From: T3Sed10-241 sp036796255
GTDB lineage: Bacteria > Bacteroidota > Bacteroidia > Flavobacteriales_D > Cryomorphaceae
Assembly (NCBI GenBank): GCA_036796255.1
Contig: DAIRDH010000042.1
Location: 1-30,057, forward strand
Direction: 5' to 3'
DNA length: 30,057 nt
Under the pieces are notes generated by a model that was not told the origin of the DNA, ran no database searches, and was given only the letters and a program-made list of their open reading frames with translations. The position numbers and the translations under genes are program-made. Within the stretch, counting starts at the first letter, position 1; each line of letters opens with the position of its first letter. Positions 7,471-14,487 of the stretch are shown piece after piece.

Positions 7471-7758
7471 TATAAACTGCGTTGGTCGGATGAAGCTGTT
7501 ACAAATCTTGAGGACATTCTAAAAGATATAAAGCGGAAATGGACTGATAAAGAGCTAAATAATTTCAAAAGCAAATTGAGTCATCAGCTTAACTTGATCT
7601 TAGATAAACCTTTCATGTTTCCGCCCTCCGATATAAAAAGGGGATTAAGAAAGGCGGTCTTAAGCAAGCAAACAACGGTGTTTTACCGAATTAGTGACGA
7701 TACTGTGTTTATAATCTACCTTCATATCAACAAAAAGGATGTGAATCGTCTTTTGTAG
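7460..7758 (+). pseudogene. RelE/ParE-family toxin, start disrupted by a 5-bp duplication
   Basis: From 7474 to 7758 the frame encodes a nearly complete RelE/ParE-like toxin: KLRWSDEAVTNLEDILKDI at its start, RGLRKAVLSKQTTVFYRISD in the core strands and IIYLHINKKDVNRLL at its end. This frame has no ATG; the first conventional alternative start is TTG at 7576, which would remove the first third. The ATG at 7460, overlapping the antitoxin end as is usual, reads MDYNINCV in the wrong frame and stops after about 20 codons. The cause is visible: TATAA at 7466-7470 is immediately repeated at 7471-7475. Removing one copy gives MDYKLRWSDEAV and an intact 97-aa toxin while leaving the antitoxin unchanged. 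It is probably inactive unless the duplication reverts, slips or is a sequencing error. Confidence 0.75.
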
Positions 7759-7884
7759 AGCGCCCAGAACCCGCTCTATAACATTTAGCTATGCTGCGAT
7801 CGCTCCCCGCTCCGTCGTATGTCCTGCTGCGTATTAAAGGAAGTAATTTGTTTGAGACCACCTTTGAATTTTAAATGCTAATAC

Positions 7885-7955
7885 CTGCCGCAGGACGAAG
7901 TTCCTGCAAGGCAGCGGGCGAATGCTTGCCCGCCGGGGAGGGTGCAGCGGAGCGA
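7885..7955. repeat. REP-like double hairpin, copy 3 (divergent)
   Basis: Two adjacent hairpins: an 11-bp stem with a two-base bulge (7885-7895 with 7902-7914) and a 6-bp GCGGGC/GCCCGC stem (7914-7919 with 7928-7933). They are followed by GCAGCGGAGCGAG, which resembles the tail of the modules at 6804 and 7144. The toxin-antitoxin pair is therefore bracketed by related palindromic sequence. Confidence 0.45.
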
Positions 7956-8045
7956 GTTAAGATTAGATTACCAGAAAATTGTGCTGCGGTAGGTTTGAAT
8001 TAAAGAGGGTTGATGCTTAATTCGCGAGAGCGATCTCACCGGTGG

Positions 8046-8053
8046 TAAATTTG
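8046..8053 (+). promoter_or_regulatory. Possible -7 promoter element for the SBBP/Ig-like T9SS protein
   Basis: TAAATTTG followed by GCGG is an exact match to the Bacteroidota TAnnTTTG consensus. It is about 135 bases before the preferred start. The -33 box is not convincing. Confidence 0.35.
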
Positions 8054-8187
8054 GCGGTGCAGATTTCAACTCTCCAAAACTGCCCCAACTCAGGAATCAA
8101 ATAATTGCCACTTTTTTGAGTTCCCAAAACAGCTGTTGTATAGCATAAACAGCTATCTTGCCATCTGAAATACTGACCAATTCGCTT

Positions 8188-11100
8188 GTGAGACGCTTGA
8201 ATGAATCCTTGAGAAGGTTATGGCTGCTGGCAATCATGCTATGTTGCACCCATGCCGCCAATGCCCAGACTTATTGGGCAAGCAGGCAGCAGGGCGGCAA
8301 CGTGGATGAAACCCTCGGTGTAACAGGTGATGCGGCTGGCAATGCCTATGCAACAGGATATTTCAGCACATTGGCCACCATCAGCGATGCCCCCTTGTCC
8401 AGCGCAGGCCTTACTGATGTTTTCCTCACGAAGGTCAATGCCGACGGCACGCCTGCATGGTCAGTCAAAGCCGGAGGAGCCCTCTCAGACCGCGGACTAG
8501 GCGTGGCAACCACACCAGATGATGAAGTGGTGATATGCGGATTCTTTACAGGTTCTGCGAGCTTTGGTGATGGGGTAACGCTTACCGCAAATGCCAACTC
8601 CCAGGACGCGTTTGTTGCCAAATATGACGCTGACGGGAATGTACTCTGGGCCAAGGCCGGAGGGAGCGTTGGAAGCAGCGACAGGGCCAATGCAGTGACC
8701 ACCGATGCCGATGGCAATGTGTTTATAACAGGGCAGTATACCGGCAATGCAGACTTTGGGCCTTTCACACTCATGGGTACCGGTACGACCAATGAAGTGT
8801 TTGTGGTAAAATACAGCCCCAATGGCAACGAACTTTGGGCCCGCAGCGGCAATGGCCCGGCGCTGAACCGCGGACTGGGCATCACCACCGATGATGCCGG
8901 CGCGGTATATGCCTGCGGACAATTCAGTGGCAATATCACTTTTGAAAATCTTTATCCGAACAGCATTCAAAACGCGCTCTTCGTAGTCAAATACCTCTCT
9001 GATGGTACGGAGGCCTGGATGCGTTATGGTGGTGGCGCCCAGCAGAGCATCGCCTATGATATCGTCTCGAATGGCACCGAAGTCTTTCTCACCGGCGACT
9101 GTGGTGAAAGCATTGTGTTTGCCAATGCGCCCGGATTGCCCGAGCTCAGTACGGGATTCGAGCATGCCGTATTTGTGGCCAGCTTTTCCGGAACGGGCAA
9201 TGTGCTTTGGAGCACTTCACAGGGCTCTTCCAGCCCGGTGTCGGGTAGGGGTATTTCCTATCACGCGGGTGAGCTGGCTGTGGCAAGCTGGTTTGAATGC
9301 ACCTTTGATGAATTGAGTGCGGCCTATGGCCCCACAGTATTCAATAATGCAGGCTTTCGCGACATCGCCATCATGCGTTTTGACGATTCCGGTAACCTGC
9401 TGCGCGCCCAGCAGTTTGGTTCACACACTTCAGAAGTGCCCTCCGCAATACATATTTTGCCGGAAGGCCTGGAAATAGTAGGGGGAACCTACACCGACAA
9501 CTTGGTAATGCCTGTGACCTGGGCATTGTCGGGTCCCGGATTTGAACTCAACCTGCTACCAAATCAAAACCCCGGGCTCACGTATTGCGGCGATCCCAAT
9601 TATGGAGAATTCAGACATATCATCGGTAGCGGGGCCGAAGATGGATTTATGGTGAAAGCGGTCGATCCGCTGCGGGCGCCTTATGATTATTACATCCGCA
9701 CCAATCAGGGCTCATGCGACCTTAGCGAGCCGGAAGCCTGTATCGTTGGTTTTCAAAATACGGAGACCTGTTCGGACACCATTTCTGGCTGTCCATTTTT
9801 ACCTGCTTTTGCGCAAAATTTTGTTTGGAATTCGAGCTTCGTGGGTTACGACACGGAGTACAGCTGGAGCCCCGGAGGTGGAGGCTCTAGCATTAGTGTG
9901 AACACTTCCGGCCTGCGCACTGTGGTGATGACCAGCAGCGATGGCTGCTATGCAGATACTGCGCAGGTGTATATGAATGTACATCCTTTACCTGACCCGG
10001 CATTGATCAGTGATGACCTGGGTGTGAATACCCTAGCCTTAAACCCAGAAATGATCAACCTGTGTCCGGGCGAGGAAGTTACGCTTTGGGCCACCAGCCC
10101 CGAAAGTGGAAGCTGGAACTTTGCAGGCCAGGATACCGATACCATTACGGTAAATAGCACAGGGGATTACGAATATACCGTCAGCAACGGGTTTGGTTGT
10201 TCAAGCTCCAATTTGGTTTATGTAAATGTAGAAGGCCCACCCCCGCCATTGCTGGATCCAATTATGGATTTTTCCCCACCTGGCGACACAATTTCTATTT
10301 GTCAGGGAGATGCTTTTTTATCTATCGTCTTTGATCAAATTACCGGGATGGCTCCCGATCATGATGCTTTTATATACGACTGGGCTATTGGTCCCACGGG
10401 CGGTATAGGTGGCGATGAGGTAGCTACTACCAATGTACCCACTACAGGATGGTATACCATAACAGTGGATATTACTACAGACGATGGATCTTGCTGGACG
10501 GATTCCTCGTCGTATCAAATTTCCGATTCGGTATATGTGGTTGTAAATCCCAATCCAACGGTAAGTATCAGTATTGATGGTCCTCAGGTGATATGTCCTG
10601 GCGATACGGTTTGGCTGGATGTTACAAGCAGTGCCGACAGTTTCGAGCTGTCAAGTGGCAATGCCTTTATAGGAAATGAAGACAGTGTTGGGGTGTTCAG
10701 CCCGGGTCCTGTAGTGGTATTCGCTTTTGAGGTCAACGAATTCGGATGTGACGCAGAAGCCTTTTCCAACATTCTGGTGCAGGGTCCCTCATCACCGGTT
10801 GTAAGCAGCAATCCCGATCCTCCTGTGGTTTGTCCGGAGGGAACTGTGCTGCTGAGCACCGCCACTGAAGGCGAGTACTTGTGGTTTGGCCCTTCCGGGG
10901 AAACCGGTACAGCGCAAACTACGGAGGTGGGGGAGGTCGGCCTTTACTATGTGGTTGTGGAGGTTTATCCCGGCTGTTCGCTGGTGTCCAATACGCTGCA
11001 AGTGGTTGAATATGCCACGCCATTTTTGATTTCCACGGGCAGCGTGATTTGTCCTGACAGTGCTACCGTGATATCCGTTTTTCCACAACAGGGGGGAAAT

Positions 11101-12426
11101 ATCACATGGCAACCACCTTTGACTGGCAGCAGTGGGTCGCAGGTGGTGGATGCGCCGGGCGTTTATGAAGCCACAGTCGAATCCTGTGGTATAAGCACCT
11201 CTGTAAGCATTGAAATCACGCAAAGCGATGCGGAATTGTCTATAGCACTTGCCGATTCCATCCCGGTGTGTCCGGGCGATAGCATGCTGGTGACTGCCAC
11301 TTCCGGGTTTGTTGACTTGTCCTGGTCACCGGAGCCGGCCGGAGCCAATTCTCTTTCCTCATGGTATTTTGACAACGCCACGGTACAGGCCACCGCCATT
11401 GATATGTTTGGCTGCCCACGACAATCCAATGTGCTTCCAATAGCGCTGAATGTGCCCCCGATGCCGCCCGAAATTATTGCAAGTCCTCCTTGTGAGGGCC
11501 AAACCGCCCTGGCCGTCATTGATTCTCCTTTCAACATTGTTTGGCTCTCAGCCCCAGGCGGCGACACCTTGCAAGTGGGGCCCTCCATTGATTTGGGCAT
11601 ACTCAATCCGGATACCACAGTGTATGCTTTCCTGAGCAATGAATACTGTCCGGGCGAAATCTCTGCCATTACCATGGTTCCCAAGCCCTTGCCCGAAGTA
11701 CCAGTTCCACTAACAACTGCGCCTGTGTGCACGGGCACCACGTTTGAGCTTGAAGTGCTGAGCCCCCAACCCGACGTGATTTACCTCTGGAGCGGTCCAT
11801 TGATGCCCAGCACTCCGGGAGCCTTGATCACGGTAAACGCATTCAGCATGGAAATGGAAGGTACCTATGCGGTGGTGCCGCAGCTCGATGGATGTGTGAA
11901 CGACTCAGCCTTTATTGATGTTACGCTGATAAAAACCGTTGAAGCGGTGCTGCCCGGTGACACTACAGTGTGTGAGCAGTCCAACTTCGTCCTCGCTCCC
12001 GACACCATTTTCGCAGCCTACATCTGGCAAGATGGCAGCACCGACAGTGTGTACTTTCCTGCGAGCGATGGCGTCTATACCCTCATTACCACTGACTTTA
12101 ATGGTTGCGAGTCGGTGGCTATATCCGACTTTGAACTGCTGGATTGCAGCGTCGTAATTCCAAATATATTCACTCCCAACGGCGATGGAATCAACGACTT
12201 CTGGGTTATTTCAATTCTCCGTCCCCAATATTTCAAGTTGGATGTATACAACCGATGGGGCCGCACAGTATATGAGTCTGATAAGGTGAATCATGCCTGG
12301 GATGGCACCAATTTCCGCAATGGAGAGCCTTGCCCTGATGGGGTGTATTTCTATATCGGTCGCATCGTTGGTTTTGATAGCGCCCCTTACGAGCTTACCG
12401 GCACCATCACCCTGGCGCGGGATTGA
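8188..12426 (+). CDS. SBBP-repeat / Ig-like T9SS type B (CHU_C) secreted protein
   Basis: A 1412-aa exported protein. No ATG lies between the in-frame stop at 8146 and the signal-peptide core; GTG at 8188 gives a typical signal (RRLNESLRRLWLLAIML, cut after ANA-Q), while TTG at 8158 is an alternative. Residues of about 30-420 carry at least five beta-propeller (SBBP-like) repeats of the form DADGNVxxTGxF...VxKYxxxGxxxW. Then come many Ig/PKD-like modules, each opening with a variant of xCPGDxVxL (for example near plus-strand 10050, 10590, 10830, 11050 and 11270). The last 93 residues are a gliding-motility-associated CHU_C sorting domain: VIPNIFTPNGDGINDFW, VYNRWGRTVYES, WDGTNFRNGEPCPDGVYFY. 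It should be exported by Sec and T9SS and attached to the cell surface or released; its ligand is unknown. Confidence 0.9.
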   Translation: MRRLNESLRRLWLLAIMLCCTHAANAQTYWASRQQGGNVDETLGVTGDAAGNAYATGYFSTLATISDAPLSSAGLTDVFLTKVNADGTPAWSVKAGGALSDRGLGVATTPDDEVVICGFFTGSASFGDGVTLTANANSQDAFVAKYDADGNVLWAKAGGSVGSSDRANAVTTDADGNVFITGQYTGNADFGPFTLMGTGTTNEVFVVKYSPNGNELWARSGNGPALNRGLGITTDDAGAVYACGQFSGNITFENLYPNSIQNALFVVKYLSDGTEAWMRYGGGAQQSIAYDIVSNGTEVFLTGDCGESIVFANAPGLPELSTGFEHAVFVASFSGTGNVLWSTSQGSSSPVSGRGISYHAGELAVASWFECTFDELSAAYGPTVFNNAGFRDIAIMRFDDSGNLLRAQQFGSHTSEVPSAIHILPEGLEIVGGTYTDNLVMPVTWALSGPGFELNLLPNQNPGLTYCGDPNYGEFRHIIGSGAEDGFMVKAVDPLRAPYDYYIRTNQGSCDLSEPEACIVGFQNTETCSDTISGCPFLPAFAQNFVWNSSFVGYDTEYSWSPGGGGSSISVNTSGLRTVVMTSSDGCYADTAQVYMNVHPLPDPALISDDLGVNTLALNPEMINLCPGEEVTLWATSPESGSWNFAGQDTDTITVNSTGDYEYTVSNGFGCSSSNLVYVNVEGPPPPLLDPIMDFSPPGDTISICQGDAFLSIVFDQITGMAPDHDAFIYDWAIGPTGGIGGDEVATTNVPTTGWYTITVDITTDDGSCWTDSSSYQISDSVYVVVNPNPTVSISIDGPQVICPGDTVWLDVTSSADSFELSSGNAFIGNEDSVGVFSPGPVVVFAFEVNEFGCDAEAFSNILVQGPSSPVVSSNPDPPVVCPEGTVLLSTATEGEYLWFGPSGETGTAQTTEVGEVGLYYVVVEVYPGCSLVSNTLQVVEYATPFLISTGSVICPDSATVISVFPQQGGNITWQPPLTGSSGSQVVDAPGVYEATVESCGISTSVSIEITQSDAELSIALADSIPVCPGDSMLVTATSGFVDLSWSPEPAGANSLSSWYFDNATVQATAIDMFGCPRQSNVLPIALNVPPMPPEIIASPPCEGQTALAVIDSPFNIVWLSAPGGDTLQVGPSIDLGILNPDTTVYAFLSNEYCPGEISAITMVPKPLPEVPVPLTTAPVCTGTTFELEVLSPQPDVIYLWSGPLMPSTPGALITVNAFSMEMEGTYAVVPQLDGCVNDSAFIDVTLIKTVEAVLPGDTTVCEQSNFVLAPDTIFAAYIWQDGSTDSVYFPASDGVYTLITTDFNGCESVAISDFELLDCSVVIPNIFTPNGDGINDFWVISILRPQYFKLDVYNRWGRTVYESDKVNHAWDGTNFRNGEPCPDGVYFYIGRIVGFDSAPYELTGTITLARD

Positions 12427-12564
12427 GGGAAAGTCCTTTAGGTGTGGAAAAGCAATTGCTTGATTTGTTTACTCTAATGCTATTCATTTTACCAAGCCCT
12501 GATCGCAGCTCCGAAAGGCACCAAATATGGGTTTTAAGTCTTAAAAGAAAGCATGCTTAAGTCA

Positions 12565-12590
12565 AAAACAAAGCCCTTTGAAAAGGGCTT
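12565..12590 (-). terminator. Rho-independent terminator for the small minus-strand gene
   Basis: Read on the minus strand, AAGCCCTTT pairs with AAAGGGCTT (12590 back to 12571; 9 bp, 2-base loop) and is followed by TTGTTTTTG. It lies about 130 bases downstream of the stop of the 12718-13164 gene. On the plus strand the hairpin is followed by A residues, so it fits only leftward transcription. Confidence 0.6.
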
Positions 12591-12642
12591 AAAAACGGTC
12601 AGTTTAGAGAAGAAAAGAGGGTTGTGCATCAGTTACCGCTGT

Positions 12643-13191
12643 TGGGCACAGTGTTTTCTATTTCAAGATTTTTTTCCAGGTCGTTTCATCTATTTTAAGC
12701 ATCATGTCAACCGTATTCTAGAAATTCTCAATTTCCTTATCAGATCGTTGCGCTGTATAAAGTGAATAGCTGATTTCTGAGTTCATATTAGTTAATGTCA
12801 AGGTGAAGCGATATCCATCCATTATCACCATATCTTTGTTATGATCCAGTATTTCACTTCTCTCGATTCGATTGAAATTATTTACGACTTCATCGAAATC
12901 TGAACAAGAAATTGATTCCATTTTATTTGGTTTCAACATAAACCAAGCGGAGTCACTTTTTGGTCTCGTGTTTCGCGTGTCAAAATAGCACGAGTCTTGT
13001 GATCTAACAATTCTGAGGAATTTATATCCATCTTTCAAAAGTGAATGACTGTACTCAAAGCGGATTTCAAGATAATCGATGTCTTGATAAATATTCTGTC
13101 CTGTCAGGTTAATGTTCAAGAGGAACAGAAAACTTGATAGTAGGACTATAATTTGATTTTTCATTGTTCTCTTTTACATTGTGCCCAACTT
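12643..13191. repeat. Imperfect inverted repeat flanking the small secreted-protein gene
   Basis: GTTGGGCACAGTGT at 12643-12656 faces ACATTGTGCCCAAC at 13178-13191, with one mismatch in 14. The two copies lie on either side of the gene at 12718-13164. The ends GTTGGGC and GCCCAAC fit the GTTRRRY and RYYYAAC core boxes of integron attC sites, but no full attC fold is visible at either end. Confidence 0.5.
12718..13164 (-). CDS. Small secreted protein of unknown function
   Basis: A 148-aa protein with a clear signal peptide (KNQIIVLLSSFLFLLNI, likely cut near TGQ). The mature part, starting NIYQDIDYLEIRF, is mixed alpha/beta and has two cysteines (SCYFD, ISCSDFD). I do not recognise a family. 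It stands alone, opposite in orientation to both neighbours, and is visibly more AT-rich than them, with many AAT, ATT and TTT codons. It is bracketed by an inverted repeat with attC-like core boxes and followed by a hairpin terminator. Together this suggests acquired or cassette-like DNA. The ATG at 13164 is the only sensible start because it opens the signal peptide. Confidence 0.7.
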   Translation of the reverse strand: MKNQIIVLLSSFLFLLNINLTGQNIYQDIDYLEIRFEYSHSLLKDGYKFLRIVRSQDSCYFDTRNTRPKSDSAWFMLKPNKMESISCSDFDEVVNNFNRIERSEILDHNKDMVIMDGYRFTLTLTNMNSEISYSLYTAQRSDKEIENF

Positions 13192-13328
13192 GTTTATATG
13201 TCTGACCATTTCAGGTATATACACCCCACTCTGGTTCTGTATCCCTGCTTTCAATCAGCCTTTATTTCCATTCCGAATTTAGTCAAAAATCGGTCACAGG
13301 TCATCAAACCTGCGTTTTACCGACCGTT

Positions 13329-13342
13329 GTGTATGCATACAC
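13329..13342. promoter_or_regulatory. Perfect 14-bp palindrome upstream of the outer-membrane protein gene
   Basis: GTGTATGCATACAC is a perfect palindrome about 110 bases upstream of the GTG at 13451. It could be a dimeric regulator operator. It stands alone, and no cognate regulator is visible. Confidence 0.25.
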
Positions 13343-13450
13343 CCTTACCGCTTGTGGCTATTCGGCGGCCATGGCTTTGCCCTTTTGCCTTATTGTATTA
13401 TGAATGCCGTTTGTGCACTGTATTCGCCCCAAATTGCATAACTTAGTGAT

Positions 13451-14245
13451 GTGTTTCAGCCCATCCATGCATACCTGCTTTCAGCAATACTGTTCATCAC
13501 CACAATAGGTGGTGCTTCGGAAACCCGCGCCCAATCCATAGATGGCCTTGCACCTGCCTACCTCTTCGGTATGGCGGTTGGCGAACTGAGTGAAGTGATT
13601 GATCCTGTTCATTCCCTTCAAGTTGAATTGGGCTATACGTTTAAGCGGTTGCCCATATACCTTGGATTTGGTGTAGCCGCAGTAAATCTGGACCGTTTTT
13701 CGAATGAGATTGAATACAATGATGAGGGAAACTCGATACAGGCAACCCTCAAGGTGAGGCATCAGGCCAATGTGGGCACCCTCATGATGCGCTATGACCT
13801 CAAGGGCAAAGATGCTTTTGTAATCCCTTTTGTGCTGGGACGCATTGGTTTGATTGAAAATGCCACACGCACCACCATCACCGATCCTTATGTATTGGCG
13901 ACATTTGAACAAAGCGAACTCTACAGCAATGTAAACAGGCACAGTTATGTATTGAACTATGGCCTCGGCGCCGGGTTGAGGCTCGATGTGCAAAAGATTT
14001 TTAAGCATTGGACCCCGGATTCCTGGTTTCTGATTGCCGAAGGAGATTTTTCGTTTGCGCCCAAATCAGATTTTGCGGTGAGCGTAATCCAACCCGGGCA
14101 AGCCGTCGACACAAACCAAAGCACCGAAAACAGTGTGTGGATTGAGGAGGAATTTCACGCTTATCAAAAACACACCTTGCCCTATACAATGGTCTCCTTG
14201 AGGCTGGGCATTTACATGCGTTTGTCTTTGGCGAGAAAAGCCTAG
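13451..14245 (+). CDS. Outer-membrane beta-barrel protein
   Basis: A 264-aa protein starting with GTG at 13451; the frame is closed by a TAA 12 bases upstream, and no in-frame ATG precedes the signal peptide (AYLLSAILFITTIGG, cut near TRAQ). The mature part alternates polar and aromatic/hydrophobic residues in strands, for example VELGYTFKRLPIYLGFGVAA and YVLNYGLGAGLRLDV, and ends with strand-like YTMVSLRLGIYMRLSL. That is the pattern of a small outer-membrane barrel of the generic Bacteroidota type. It lacks the features of PorP/SprF, so a direct role in T9SS cannot be claimed. It converges with the giant surface-protein gene. Confidence 0.75.
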   Translation: MFQPIHAYLLSAILFITTIGGASETRAQSIDGLAPAYLFGMAVGELSEVIDPVHSLQVELGYTFKRLPIYLGFGVAAVNLDRFSNEIEYNDEGNSIQATLKVRHQANVGTLMMRYDLKGKDAFVIPFVLGRIGLIENATRTTITDPYVLATFEQSELYSNVNRHSYVLNYGLGAGLRLDVQKIFKHWTPDSWFLIAEGDFSFAPKSDFAVSVIQPGQAVDTNQSTENSVWIEEEFHAYQKHTLPYTMVSLRLGIYMRLSLARKA

Positions 14246-14427
14246 ATTGTTGTCCGGACAGCGACACCTTCTGAGCCCTATCTTTCACTGTGCTTCAAAC
14301 CTTTTTGATGCCTTTTGCATGGCCCTCCTGTCTGCTTTGCATCAGAGCATGCCGCGCAGCAGGGCGGGTGCGGGCAACCCTTTTCCCACGTCACCAGAAC
14401 TCATGCAAGATCAAAGTACACAAATCC

Positions 14428-14480
14428 TAAATCGTCAATGTTAAATCGTCAATCGTCAATCCAAAATCCCAAATCTTCAA
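14428..14480. repeat. Short AT-rich direct repeats (TAAATCGTCAAT family)
   Basis: TAAATCGTCAAT occurs at 14428-14439 and again at 14442-14453. Degenerate continuations CGTCAAT, AAAATCC and AAATCTTCAAT run up to the end of the giant gene. This type of low-complexity sequence is common between Bacteroidota genes. The region between the two convergent genes (14246-14487) holds nothing else recognisable. Confidence 0.5.
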
Positions 14481-14487
14481 TTGATTT

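Larger units (their letters stand above)
7759..8187. other. Intergenic region between the toxin pseudogene and the SBBP protein
   Basis: No supported gene. It contains a 7-bp stem spanning the toxin stop (TAGAGCG 7756-7762 with CGCTCTA 7772-7778) that lacks a T-tract, the REP-like double hairpin at 7885-7955, and a TAnnTTTG element at 8046-8053. The rest shows nothing recognisable. Confidence 0.6.

Noticed and set aside
12480..12656. Complete integron attC site
   Set aside because: A GTTGGGC core box is present, but no matching RYYYAAC box and no folded L-box pairing were found within 150 bases, so only the core-like inverted repeat is reported.
12553..12765. 70-codon open frame on the plus strand after the SBBP gene
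   Set aside because: It spans a hairpin terminator, overlaps the end of the better-supported opposite gene, and has no domain or signal.
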